Shown here piece after piece: positions 33,131 to 42,360 of a stretch of 64,000 nucleotides of DNA; the first letter of the stretch is position 1; each line of letters starts with the position of its first letter. A program made the translations under genes and the position numbers. The stretch covers positions 186,001-250,000 of the forward strand of contig CANRJM010000001.1 in the NCBI GenBank assembly GCA_947630925.1, in the 5' to 3' direction. The notes under the pieces were generated by a model that was not told where the DNA came from, did no database searches, and was given only the letters and a program-made list of their open reading frames with translations. The DNA comes from an uncultured Lachnospiraceae bacterium. GTDB taxonomy: Bacteria; Bacillota; Clostridia; Lachnospirales; Lachnospiraceae.

Positions 33131-34933
33131 ATGAGAGTATGTGATTTGATTGCGGAGTATGTTTACGACAGCGGTATCAATGACGTTTTTATGATATCGG
33201 GAGGAGGGCTGATGTTCCTCTCCGACGGATTGGCATGCCACCCCAAACTGCGGACCGTATGCTGCCATCATGAGCAGGCGGCTGCCATGGCTGCAACAGC
33301 TTATTCAAAATATAAGGGGATGGGCTGCGCGTATGTTACTACCGGATGCGGTGGGACAAATACGATGACAGGCGTCTTAAACGCATGGCAGGATAATGTT
33401 CCCTGCATTTTTATTTCCGGACAGTGCAAGAGGAGTGAAACATTGGATTATATCAACCTTCCAATCCGTCAGGTAGGGGTGCAGGAGGCAGATATTGTCA
33501 CTCTTGTCAGTTCCATAACGAAATATGCGGTAATGGTAAAAAAGAAAGAAGATATCCTGTATCATCTGGAGAAAGCATTTTATCTTGCAAAAAATGGAAG
33601 ACCCGGTCCGGTTTGGCTGGATATCCCGCTGGACATTCAGTCTGCAGAGATAGAAAAAGGCTCTTTAAGACATTTTGAACCGTCAGAACTGAAACCGATA
33701 AAAATGGAACCGGCAGATATGGAAATCAGGGGATTAGTAGAGGAGCTGCAGGCGGCGGAACGTCCGGTCATTATTGCCGGACACGGAGTCCGGCTTGCCG
33801 GGGCGACAGACGAATTTATGGAACTGGTCCACCGGCATAATATACCCGTGGTTTTTTCACGGCTCGGAACAGATGTTATGCCGACCATGGATGATCTGAA
33901 TATAGGGCGCATAGGAAATAAAGGCACCAGAGCGGCTAACTTCGCAGTACAGAATGCGGATTTGGTAGTGGCGCTTGGAAGCCGTTTAAGTGTGAGCAGT
34001 ACAGGACAGGAATATGCGTATTTTGCCAGAGAGGCGAAGGTAATAGCGATTGATATCGATCCCTATGAACATCTGAAAAACACTGTCCATATTGAGCAGG
34101 TCATTCAGGCCGATGCTAAAAAAGTCATTCAGAAACTGTTGGAAAGTGATTGGGAAAAGGATTATAGCAGTTGGGCGGCCCATTGCCTTGGATGGAAGAA
34201 AAAATATCCGGTATGCTTAAAGTCCTATTATGAGGATGATTCTAAAGGGATTAATATGTACCTGTTTGTGGAGGAATTGTCAAAATATTTAAAAGAGGAC
34301 TCCGTACTGGTAACAGATGCCGGGTCTGCCGTATATGTTCCTGCACAGGGGATTTGGACCTATGACAAAAGACAGAGATATATTACCAGTGGAGCCCAGG
34401 CGGAAATGGGCTTTACCCTGCCGGCGGCTGTGGGATGTTCTGTCGCCCGGGGGAATGGGGAAGTTCTGGGAATTACCGGCGACGGCAGCTTTCAGATGAA
34501 CATACAGGAGCTGCAGACGCTCGTTCATAATCATCTGCCTGTTAAGCTGTTTGTATGGAATAATGACGGCTATCTTTCCATAAGAGCCACGCAGAGAAAA
34601 TATTTTGATGGAAGATTTATTGGAACAGATAGTACATCGGGAGTATCCTTTCCGGATTTAGAAAAAATTGCTATGGCGTATGGGATTGATTTTTTCCGGA
34701 TTGACAAAATTTCAGATATTGGCGTTCAGCTTCCACAGATTATGGAGGCGGAAGGCCCGGCGCTGTGTGAGGTAAAAATTCTGCGGGATCAGGAAGTGAT
34801 TCCTTCGGTAAGTTCCAAAAAACTGGCGGGTGGAAGATTGGTATCGTCGCCGATTGAGGATATGTATCCGTTCCTTCCAAGAGATGAATTCAGGGAGAAT
34901 ATGATCGTTGCGCCTGTATCTGAGGATTCTTGA
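33131..34933 (+). CDS. ThDP-dependent acetolactate-synthase-like enzyme (YerE-type branch-adding candidate)
   Basis: 600 residues; ATG with GGGAGG 12 bases upstream, overlapping the tail of the interrupted aminotransferase gene. Three-domain ThDP architecture: N-terminal PYR domain with CHHEQAAAMAA (catalytic Glu, about 48), a central domain (about 190-340), and the PP domain with GDGSFQMN and NNDGYLSI (Mg-ThDP motif, about 450-480). Family members include acetolactate synthase and the sugar-modifying YerE, which adds a two-carbon unit from pyruvate to C4 of CDP-3,6-dideoxy-4-ketoglucose. Because it follows RfbF/G/H and precedes a reductase, a YerE-like role in making a branched dideoxysugar is the best inference. 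Ordinary acetolactate synthase is the alternative. Confidence 0.78.
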   Translation: MRVCDLIAEYVYDSGINDVFMISGGGLMFLSDGLACHPKLRTVCCHHEQAAAMAATAYSKYKGMGCAYVTTGCGGTNTMTGVLNAWQDNVPCIFISGQCKRSETLDYINLPIRQVGVQEADIVTLVSSITKYAVMVKKKEDILYHLEKAFYLAKNGRPGPVWLDIPLDIQSAEIEKGSLRHFEPSELKPIKMEPADMEIRGLVEELQAAERPVIIAGHGVRLAGATDEFMELVHRHNIPVVFSRLGTDVMPTMDDLNIGRIGNKGTRAANFAVQNADLVVALGSRLSVSSTGQEYAYFAREAKVIAIDIDPYEHLKNTVHIEQVIQADAKKVIQKLLESDWEKDYSSWAAHCLGWKKKYPVCLKSYYEDDSKGINMYLFVEELSKYLKEDSVLVTDAGSAVYVPAQGIWTYDKRQRYITSGAQAEMGFTLPAAVGCSVARGNGEVLGITGDGSFQMNIQELQTLVHNHLPVKLFVWNNDGYLSIRATQRKYFDGRFIGTDSTSGVSFPDLEKIAMAYGIDFFRIDKISDIGVQLPQIMEAEGPALCEVKILRDQEVIPSVSSKKLAGGRLVSSPIEDMYPFLPRDEFRENMIVAPVSEDS

Positions 34934-34973
34934 TTGAAAAAATGGTTTCCTGTTCAGAGGGGATGTGATAGAA

Positions 34974-35897
34974 ATGAATATTGCTGTTGTTACAGGCGCA
35001 ACAAGTATGATTGGCATTGCGACGATAGAAGCGTGCTTAAAAAATGGGATAAAAATATATGCTGTTGTGCATCCGGGGAGTCCTCGCATTTCTCGCTTGC
35101 CGGAAGAGCAAAATCTTTCGGTTGTCGAGTGTGCTCTGGAGCATTATGCGGCTCTGCCCATGAAGATTCCGGAGAAATGTGATGTATTTTATCACTTTGC
35201 ATGGGATGGAACAGGTTTTAGGAGGAATGACGATTTAGATCAACAGGTAAAAAATATTCAATATACATTAGCGGCCGTGAGGGCGGCTGGAAAACTTGGA
35301 TGTAAAAAGTTTATAGGAGCAGGTTCCCAGGCGGAGTATGGACTCCTGGATATTGATAAGATTGGTCCTTCGTCGCCGACGAATCCAATTCAACCGTATG
35401 GCATTGCCAAATATGCTGCGGGCAAAATGGCGATGGAAGAAGCCGTGCGGGAAGACATCGCTTGTGTGTGGGTCAGGATTTTTAGCGTTTATGGAAAATT
35501 TGATCAGCCTGAAACAATGATTCGCAGCGCGATGGCTTCCATGAAAGAGGGGAAACGATTTCTTTTTACGGAAGGATGGCAGCGTTGGGATTATTTATAT
35601 AGCAGAGATGCGGGCGAAGCCTTTTACCGGATAGGAAAATATGATACAGGAGAGGCAAAAATCTATTGTTTGGGAAGCGGTAAAGCCCGGCCGTTACGAG
35701 AGTATATTATGAAAATGCGAGAAGTTATTAATCCGAAAGCCCCTATCGGGTTCGGGGAAATTCCTTACAGGAAGGATGCGGTTATGAATTTGTGCGCGGA
35801 TATCAGTACATTACAAAATGATACCGGCTGGAAGCCTTCCGTGGCTTTTGAAAAGGGAATCGCTGAAATTTTGGAGGAGGACAAGGCGAATATATAA
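34974..35897 (+). CDS. SDR-family nucleotide-sugar reductase
   Basis: 307 residues. The ATG at 34974 is preferred (GAGGGG about 11 bases upstream) over GTG 34965. The fold begins VVTGATSMIG with Ser at the middle Gly position of GxxGxxG, then YHFAWDGTG, GAGSQAEYG (Ser) and Y-G-I-A-K (Tyr-Lys), then RIFSVYG and WDYLYSRDAGEA. It is paralogous to the protein at 25,489. In the yersiniose pathway a ketoreductase (YerF) follows the ThDP enzyme, and this gene comes 40 bases after the ThDP gene. Which paralogue reduces the branched sugar is not determinable from the sequence. Confidence 0.8.
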   Translation: MNIAVVTGATSMIGIATIEACLKNGIKIYAVVHPGSPRISRLPEEQNLSVVECALEHYAALPMKIPEKCDVFYHFAWDGTGFRRNDDLDQQVKNIQYTLAAVRAAGKLGCKKFIGAGSQAEYGLLDIDKIGPSSPTNPIQPYGIAKYAAGKMAMEEAVREDIACVWVRIFSVYGKFDQPETMIRSAMASMKEGKRFLFTEGWQRWDYLYSRDAGEAFYRIGKYDTGEAKIYCLGSGKARPLREYIMKMREVINPKAPIGFGEIPYRKDAVMNLCADISTLQNDTGWKPSVAFEKGIAEILEEDKANI

Positions 35898-35930
35898 AAA
35901 GACGGCATACATTTATGGAGGTGGAAAGCA

Positions 35931-36977
35931 ATGGGAAAAGTTGCATTAATTACAGGCGTTACAGGACAGGATGGTTCGTATTTATCGGAATTTTTATTGG
36001 ACAAAGGATATGATGTACATGGTATTATCAGGCGTTCTTCTGTTGAGAGAAGAGAAAGGATTGCCCATTTGGAAAGAGTAAAACATTTTTATATGCATTA
36101 TGGCGACTTAACAGATTCTATCAGTCTGATAAAAATCATAAAAGAGGTGCAGCCGGATGAAATCTATAATTTAGCGGCACAAAGTCATGTCGGGGTTTCC
36201 TTTGAAGTACCGGAATATACATCAGACGTCGTTGCAACCGGCGTGCTGCGTATTTTAGAAGCTGTTCGTATCTGTGGACTGGAAAAAAAGTGTAAAATAT
36301 ATCAGGCGTCTACCTCTGAATTGTTTGGGAAGGTGGAAGAAGTTCCGCAGAATGAAAATACGCCGTTTCATCCATATAGCCCCTATGCTGTGGCCAAACA
36401 ATATGGGTTTTGGATCATAAAGGAGTATCGGGAAGCGTACGGTATGTTTTGCTGCTCAGGGATTTTATTTAATCATGAGTCTGAAAGACGCGGGGAAGAT
36501 TTTGTCACAAGGAAAATAACGCTGGCAGCAGCGCGGATAGCGCAGGGAAAGCAGGATAAGCTGTATTTAGGCAATTTATCAAGTTTACGTGATTGGGGAT
36601 ACGCCAAAGATTATGTTGAATGCATGTGGATGATTCTGCAAAATGACGAACCGGATGATTATGTGATTGCAACGGGCGAACAACATTCCGTACGGGAGTT
36701 TTGCGTACTTGCATTCCGGAAAGCAGGAATTGAGATTGAGTTTTCAGGCGAGGGCGTCAATGAGAAGGGGATAGATAAAGCGACAGGGAAAATTATTGTA
36801 GAAGTATCTCCTGAGTTTTATAGACCGACAGATGTTGTCAATCTATATGGCGACCCATCTAAGGCAAGAAAAAAATTAGGTTGGAATCCAACAAAAACTT
36901 CTTTTGAAGAATTGATTGATATTATGGTATCTCATGATATGAAATTGGTGGAAAAAGAAGTTGGAACACAATTATAG
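35931..36977 (+). CDS. gmd: GDP-mannose 4,6-dehydratase
   Basis: 348 residues; ATG after GGAGGTGG. Gmd signatures are [14 protein letters not shown] (GxxGxxG), [37 protein letters not shown] (Tyr-Lys), [17 protein letters not shown] and [13 protein letters not shown]. It converts GDP-mannose to GDP-4-keto-6-deoxymannose. In this locus its product can feed the Fcl-like enzyme (27,276) for GDP-L-fucose, or the His-type dehydratase (28,229) for a 3-deoxy derivative. It is the first of four adjacent GDP-mannose genes (gmd, manC, manA, mutase). Confidence 0.97.
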   Translation: MGKVALITGVTGQDGSYLSEFLLDKGYDVHGIIRRSSVERRERIAHLERVKHFYMHYGDLTDSISLIKIIKEVQPDEIYNLAAQSHVGVSFEVPEYTSDVVATGVLRILEAVRICGLEKKCKIYQASTSELFGKVEEVPQNENTPFHPYSPYAVAKQYGFWIIKEYREAYGMFCCSGILFNHESERRGEDFVTRKITLAAARIAQGKQDKLYLGNLSSLRDWGYAKDYVECMWMILQNDEPDDYVIATGEQHSVREFCVLAFRKAGIEIEFSGEGVNEKGIDKATGKIIVEVSPEFYRPTDVVNLYGDPSKARKKLGWNPTKTSFEELIDIMVSHDMKLVEKEVGTQL

Positions 36978-37017
36978 TTTATCCGTAAATGACAAGGAAT
37001 GCAGAGAGGAAACAGGT

Positions 37018-38331
37018 ATGAAAATAATACTTTTATCCGGTGGTTCGGGAAAGAGGCTGTGGCCATTATCAAATGATGTATTATCGAAACAGTTTTTAAA
37101 GATCCTTAAGACAGAGAACGGTTTTATATCTATGCTGCAGCGCGTATATGGTCAGATTATGTCAATTGATGAAAAAGCTGATATTATCATTGCCACATCA
37201 AAGACGCAGGTGGCTTCGATACATAAGCAGGTTGGAAATGAGGTGGGGATTTCGGTTGAACCATCGCGTCGCGATACTTTTCCGGCTATTGTTTTGGCGT
37301 GCGCATATTTAAACTATGTAAAAAATATCAGTGAAGATGAAGTTGTGATAGTCTGCCCGATTGATTCTTATGTTGACGATACTTATTTTTCCGCATTAAA
37401 GGATATTGAGGAATTGGCTGAAAGCGGGGCGGGAAATTTGGTATTAATGGGCATTGTGCCTACCTATCCAAGTGAAAAATATGGTTATATCATACCATGT
37501 GATACTGCGAGCGTAAGCAAAGTGAAGAGTTTTAAGGAAAAACCGGATGCGAAAACGGCAGAAGATTATATCTTAAATGGAGGTCTGTGGAACGGAGGCG
37601 TTTTTGCATTTCGATTAAAATATATTTTAGAAAAAGCGCACAGATTAGTAGAATTTAATGATTATTATGAGCTGCTTGATAAGTATGAGGAACTGCCTAA
37701 AATCAGTTTTGATTATGAAATAGCAGAGCGTGAGGAAAACATATCCGTATTACGGTATTCAGGCGAATGGAGAGATTTAGGAACATGGAATACATTAACT
37801 GAGGTTATGGATGATGTCAATATAGGAAAAGTAATAACGAATGATACATGTAATAATGTGCATGTAATCAACGAGTTAAATATGCCGATATTATGCATGG
37901 GGTTAAACGACGTAGTAGTATCAGCGAGCCCTGAGGGGATTCTGGTTTCGGATAAGGAACAGTCAAGCTATATCAAACCTTATGTGGATGGCATTGACCA
38001 GCAGATTATGTTTGCAGAAAAGTCGTGGGGGAGTTACCGGGTCATTGACGTTGAAGAAAACAGCCTTACGGTTAAAATCACATTAAATGCAGGCCACAGA
38101 ATGAATTATCACAGTCATGACAGGCGTGATGAGATATGGAATGTGATTTCGGGAGAAGGACATACCATTGTGGACGGAATGCGCCAGCCTGTTGAAGCAG
38201 GTGATGTCATTACAATACAATCAGGATGCAGGCATACGATTATAGCAGATTCAGAATTAAAGCTGATTGAGGTACAGCTTGGGAAAGAAATCAGCGTAAT
38301 GGATAAGCATAAATTTGAATTAGAGGAATAG
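37018..38331 (+). CDS. manC: Mannose-1-phosphate guanylyltransferase
   Basis: 437 residues. ATG at 37018 (AGAGGA upstream) is chosen because the nucleotide-binding LLSGGSGKRLWPLSN starts at once; the open frame extends into gmd without a ribosome site. The N-domain (about 1-270) has FLKIL, SVEPSRRDT, FKEKPD and GGLWNGGVFAF. The C-terminal cupin (about 330-437) has SWGSYRVID, MNYHSHDRRDE and the typical end of ManC cupins; it may be an MPI-like module but the separate manA gene follows two bases later. It makes GDP-mannose from GTP and mannose-1-phosphate. Confidence 0.93.
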   Translation: MKIILLSGGSGKRLWPLSNDVLSKQFLKILKTENGFISMLQRVYGQIMSIDEKADIIIATSKTQVASIHKQVGNEVGISVEPSRRDTFPAIVLACAYLNYVKNISEDEVVIVCPIDSYVDDTYFSALKDIEELAESGAGNLVLMGIVPTYPSEKYGYIIPCDTASVSKVKSFKEKPDAKTAEDYILNGGLWNGGVFAFRLKYILEKAHRLVEFNDYYELLDKYEELPKISFDYEIAEREENISVLRYSGEWRDLGTWNTLTEVMDDVNIGKVITNDTCNNVHVINELNMPILCMGLNDVVVSASPEGILVSDKEQSSYIKPYVDGIDQQIMFAEKSWGSYRVIDVEENSLTVKITLNAGHRMNYHSHDRRDEIWNVISGEGHTIVDGMRQPVEAGDVITIQSGCRHTIIADSELKLIEVQLGKEISVMDKHKFELEE

Positions 38332-38332
38332 A

Positions 38333-39322
38333 ATGAGGAACAGATTACCTTTTTTATTAAAACCTGCCGGTAAAGATTATCTTTGGGGCGGCAACAGGCT
38401 GAATGATGATTTTTCTAAAAATATTAATTGTATTCCGTTGGCGGAAACGTGGGAGTGCTCGACACATCCGGATGGCGTCAGTATGATAGACAGCGGAGTA
38501 TATAGCGGAAAACTTTTATCGGATGTAATAAGGAAAAATCCTGAAATGTTAGGATATAATTTAAAAGGAGCGTCTGAATTACCAATCCTTATTAAGTTTA
38601 TTGACGCAAAATATGATTTGTCGGTTCAGGTGCATCCGGATGATGCGTATGCAGGATTAAATGAAAATGGCGCGCGTGGAAAGACAGAATTATGGTATGT
38701 ATTAGACGCAAAAAAAGATTCGAAGTTAGTCTATGGCTTTTCGGGCGACATGGATAAGGCTGCGGTCAAAACCTGTATCGAGAATGGGACATTAGAAAAG
38801 TATTTACAAAAGGTCCCCATCAAAAAAGACGATGTTTTTTATATTGAAGCGGGAACAATACATGCAATCGGCGCCGGTTCTTTGATTGTGGAAATACAGG
38901 AAAATTCTAATATCACTTATCGTTTGTATGATTATGACAGGGTGGATAAAAACGGTAAAAAAAGGGAATTGCATATCAGCAGGGCTTTGGACGTACTGAA
39001 TCTAAAGTCTTCATCAGAACCAAAACAGCCTTTAAGGGTTTTGAAATATACGCAGGGGTGCGCGTCTGAAATTTTATGTGCCTGTAAATATTTTCTGGTA
39101 GAAAGATTACTGATCAATACGGAGAGAAGCAAAGGCCTGTTTCACTTTCAAACGAGAAGTAATTCGTTTGTGGTTTTATTGTGTATCGGCGGCTGCGGCG
39201 TTGTTTTCTTCCGGGATAAAGAGTATATTCCATTTTTTAAAGGCGATTGTATCTTTATTCCGGCAAATTCTGAGTTATGTAAGATTCATGGAAAAGTTCA
39301 ATTTTTAAAAGTAAGCTGCTGA
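38333..39322 (+). CDS. manA: Mannose-6-phosphate isomerase, class I
   Basis: 329 residues; ATG after GAGGAATAGA. The Zn-dependent type I isomerase shows LKPAGKDYLWGG, ETWECSTHPDGVS, DLSVQVHPDD (Zn His), KTELWYVLDA and FYIEAGTIHAIG (metal ligand His). It interconverts fructose-6-phosphate and mannose-6-phosphate. Its placement between manC and a phosphohexomutase gene completes a dedicated fructose-6-phosphate to GDP-mannose route within the glycan operon. Confidence 0.94.
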   Translation: MRNRLPFLLKPAGKDYLWGGNRLNDDFSKNINCIPLAETWECSTHPDGVSMIDSGVYSGKLLSDVIRKNPEMLGYNLKGASELPILIKFIDAKYDLSVQVHPDDAYAGLNENGARGKTELWYVLDAKKDSKLVYGFSGDMDKAAVKTCIENGTLEKYLQKVPIKKDDVFYIEAGTIHAIGAGSLIVEIQENSNITYRLYDYDRVDKNGKKRELHISRALDVLNLKSSSEPKQPLRVLKYTQGCASEILCACKYFLVERLLINTERSKGLFHFQTRSNSFVVLLCIGGCGVVFFRDKEYIPFFKGDCIFIPANSELCKIHGKVQFLKVSC

Positions 39323-39430
39323 TGGATAAAGTCATATTGCTTATAAAAAAATATTTGGGTGAGAGTGGCAGCGGTGCTATATGGAAAAATTTGATTCTTG
39401 ATGGAATGTAAGGTAATAAGGAGAAAAAAG

Positions 39431-41158
39431 ATGTCTTATAAAGAAAATTACGAAGAATGGCGTACCAGTGAATATTTTGATGAACGTACAAGGCAGGAAC
39501 TGGATGCTTTATCCCATGATCCTGATGAAATCTACGATAGATTTTATAAATATCTTGAATTTGGTACCGGCGGATTACGGGGAATATTGGGGGCAGGCAC
39601 GAATCGCATGAATATCTATACGGTCCGTTTAGCTACCCAGGGGGTTGCCAATTATATTTTATCGCAGAATAAACAAAAACAAGGGGTTGCGATAGCTTTT
39701 GATTCGCGGATGATGTCCCGGGAATTTGCACGGGAGGCGGCGCTGTGCTTCAATGCAAACGGCATCAAAACATATTCTTTTGATATCTTAAAACCAACTC
39801 CGGAGCTGTCGTTTGCGGTAATACAGTTGAAATGCATTGCGGGCATCGTAATAACGGCAAGCCATAATCCAAAAGAGTATAACGGATATAAAGTATATTG
39901 GGAAGATGGAGCTCAGATTACCTCTCCGATCGATCAAAATATCATGGAGGCGGTATCAGGCATTAAATCCTGGAAGGAAGTAAAAACAATGCCGTTTGAA
40001 GCTGCAGTAAACAGCGGTCTCTATCATATCATAGACAGTGAGATTGACGATCAGTATGTTGCCGCAGTAAAAAATCAACGGTTATATCCCGATTTAGATA
40101 AAAACATATTGGAAAATCTTAAGGTGGTTTATACGCCGTTACATGGGACGGGGAATATCCCGATCAATCGAATTTTAAAGGAATCCGGTTTTACTAATGT
40201 ATATGTCGTAGAGGAGCAGAGAGAGCCGGACGGGTTATTCAGCACGGTGGCTTCTCCTAATCCGGAAGAAGAAAGCGCATGTGAATTGGCATTAAATGAT
40301 GCCAAAAAAGTTGATGCAGATATCGTTATTGCGACAGATCCTGACGCAGATAGGCTTGGCGCTTATGTAAAGGATAATCGTTCCGGAGATTATATTCGAT
40401 TTAATGGGAATATGCTGGGAGTATTGATTGCAGAATATATAATGCAGGGAAACATATGTGCAAAAAATAAATTAGCGAATCCGATTATTCTTAAAACAAT
40501 TGTTACTACAAATATGATAAACGGTATTGCCAGGCAGTATGGTGTTTGCCTGAAAGAAGTGCTTACCGGTTTTAAATATATCGGGGAACAGATTAAGTTT
40601 TTTGAAAAGGAGAAGACATATGACTTTTTATTTGGATTTGAAGAAAGTTACGGGTGCCTTCTGGGAACATATACGAGAGACAAAGACGCCTGTGTAGCTG
40701 CTCTGATCGTATGTGAAATGGCGGCTTTCTATAAAAGCATGCATAAAACATTATGGGATATTATGCTTGAATTGTATGATAAATATGGTTATTATAAGGA
40801 GTCGCTGGTAACATGCAGATTAGACAGCAAAGAAAAAGCGGATATGATTTATGACAAGATGAATGCATTGCGTTCCAATATGCCGGAGTATATAGGGAAT
40901 TTTAAAGTAACGGCAATGCGCGATTATTTCAATCAGGTCAGAATATCGGAATGCGGAGATATTACCCCGTTGCATTTGCCTAAGTCAAATGTTCTTTATT
41001 TTGAACTGGAGCATGATTTTTGGTGTTGTGTACGTTTTTCCGGTACAGAAGCTAAAATCAAATATTATTATGGTGTGAAGGGCATTTCGCTGGAAGATGC
41101 AGATACAAAGCTGGAGGAATTGACGTCCGTATTTGATCTGGCTCATATGGAGATTTAG
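39431..41158 (+). CDS. Alpha-D-phosphohexomutase (phosphomannomutase/phosphoglucomutase)
   Basis: 575 residues; ATG at 39431 follows AAGGAG by seven bases. Catalytic-Ser motif GIVITASHNPKEYNGYK (about 140-156), metal loop DPDADRLG, sugar-binding GFEESYG and phosphate-binding RFSGTEAKIKYY mark the phosphohexomutase superfamily of PgcA/long type. In this place it should convert mannose-6-phosphate to mannose-1-phosphate for ManC, and probably also glucose-6-phosphate to glucose-1-phosphate for RfbF. It is the last gene of the long operon; about 150 bases follow to cheV. Confidence 0.93.
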   Translation: MSYKENYEEWRTSEYFDERTRQELDALSHDPDEIYDRFYKYLEFGTGGLRGILGAGTNRMNIYTVRLATQGVANYILSQNKQKQGVAIAFDSRMMSREFAREAALCFNANGIKTYSFDILKPTPELSFAVIQLKCIAGIVITASHNPKEYNGYKVYWEDGAQITSPIDQNIMEAVSGIKSWKEVKTMPFEAAVNSGLYHIIDSEIDDQYVAAVKNQRLYPDLDKNILENLKVVYTPLHGTGNIPINRILKESGFTNVYVVEEQREPDGLFSTVASPNPEEESACELALNDAKKVDADIVIATDPDADRLGAYVKDNRSGDYIRFNGNMLGVLIAEYIMQGNICAKNKLANPIILKTIVTTNMINGIARQYGVCLKEVLTGFKYIGEQIKFFEKEKTYDFLFGFEESYGCLLGTYTRDKDACVAALIVCEMAAFYKSMHKTLWDIMLELYDKYGYYKESLVTCRLDSKEKADMIYDKMNALRSNMPEYIGNFKVTAMRDYFNQVRISECGDITPLHLPKSNVLYFELEHDFWCCVRFSGTEAKIKYYYGVKGISLEDADTKLEELTSVFDLAHMEI

Positions 41159-41221
41159 ATATTGTTATGCTTTGCGCTCAACAGGTATCCATTTTTTATC
41201 ATGATTTCTATCTTTTGTATC

Positions 41222-41250
41222 TTGCAAATAATAGTATGCTATAGTAAAAT
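41222..41250 (+). promoter_or_regulatory. Probable sigma-A promoter of cheV
   Basis: TTGCAA, 17 bases, TAAAAT, 60 bases before the cheV start. A second TATAAT-like box at about 41253 lacks a matching -35. Confidence 0.55.
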
Positions 41251-41309
41251 ATTATATAATGTGGGTTGAGTATATGCGGGGATACTGATGATGGGAAATG
41301 GAGGAGCGT

Positions 41310-42218
41310 ATGGATACAAATATTTTACTGGAGAGCGGAACGAATGAATTAGAGATTCTGGAGTTTAAGGTTGCCGGAAACTATTACGGGATTAATGTGG
41401 CAAAAATCAGGGAAATTCTTACATACAATGCGTTGACGCCTGTGCCGAATGCACATCCGAATGTAGAAGGAGCGTTTAGTACGCGCGGCGAAACAATTTC
41501 TATCATTAACCTGGCAAGATGCCTGGGGATGGAGGAAAGTACAGATCCATCAGTGGACATGTTTCTGATTACGAACTTTAACGGAATAAATACAGGATTT
41601 CACGTTCATGGCGTTATTGGTATTCATCGCGTCAACTGGTCTGCCATTATTAAACCCGATTGTATTATTAATAGCGGCGGCGCGAGTGTGGCGACCGGTA
41701 TCGTAAATTTTGACGGTAAACTGGTTATCTTATTGGATTTTGAAAAAATTGTTGCAGATATCACGCCGGAGAGCGGAATTAATCTGACGGACGTTGATGC
41801 TCTGGGCAATCGGCAAATTTCAATGGCTCCGATACTGTTTGCAGAGGATTCCCAACTGTTAAGCACTTTGATTTTTGACGGTCTGACGAAAGCGGGTTAT
41901 CGGAACCTGCTGCCAACGAATAATGGTTTGGAGTTATGGGAGATTCTTCAAAAATATAAAAAAGAGGGGACGTTGGAGCAGAATGTTGCCTGCATTATCA
42001 CGGATATCGAGATGCCGCAGATGGATGGACACAGGCTGCTCAGGCTGATTCGGAACGACCAGCAGCTCAAGGATATACCGGTAATTATTTTCTCTTCCCT
42101 GATCAATGATGAGATGCGGAGAAAGGGCGAGCTTCTGGGAGCAAATGCGCAGCTCTCCAAAAACGAATTTGGAGAGTTTATTAAGAAGTTAGATGAGATT
42201 ATAGCCGAAAATGTTTAG
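41310..42218 (+). CDS. cheV: Chemotaxis protein CheV (CheW domain plus receiver domain)
   Basis: 302 residues; ATG at 41310 has GGAGG five bases upstream. Residues about 8-160 are a CheW-like coupling domain (EILEFKVAGNYYGINVAKIREIL, PNVEGAFSTRGETISIINLARCLG). Residues about 175-300 are a response-regulator receiver (PILFAEDSQLL, acceptor Asp in ACIITDIEMPQMDGHRL, conserved Ser and Lys in IIFSSL and LSKNEF). CheV couples chemoreceptors to CheA and tunes them by phosphorylation. This confirms a motile host. The gene is monocistronic, between a promoter and a terminator, right next to the flagellin-type glycan locus. Confidence 0.93.
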   Translation: MDTNILLESGTNELEILEFKVAGNYYGINVAKIREILTYNALTPVPNAHPNVEGAFSTRGETISIINLARCLGMEESTDPSVDMFLITNFNGINTGFHVHGVIGIHRVNWSAIIKPDCIINSGGASVATGIVNFDGKLVILLDFEKIVADITPESGINLTDVDALGNRQISMAPILFAEDSQLLSTLIFDGLTKAGYRNLLPTNNGLELWEILQKYKKEGTLEQNVACIITDIEMPQMDGHRLLRLIRNDQQLKDIPVIIFSSLINDEMRRKGELLGANAQLSKNEFGEFIKKLDEIIAENV

Positions 42219-42238
42219 AATATAGCTGAAAATCATAA

Positions 42239-42286
42239 GGGGCTTACGCATATCAGATTTTACGAATGCGTTCGCCCCATTTTTTT
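42239..42286 (+). terminator. Rho-independent terminator of cheV
   Basis: A long interrupted stem: GGGGC (42239-42243) pairs GCCCC (42274-42278) and ACGCAT (42246-42251) pairs ATGCGT (42266-42271), with two-base internal loops. It is followed by A and seven T on the plus strand. Confidence 0.88.
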
Positions 42287-42360
42287 ATTGTATCGGCAAT
42301 TGCGGCCAATGCAGCGGCGTGCATGGCAACGTGCCGACGCTGCCGTTGCCTGTTTTCCCT

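Noticed and set aside
42289..42360. GC-rich inverted repeats downstream of the protease gene.
   Set aside because: Possible minus-strand terminator, but no T run follows on that strand.
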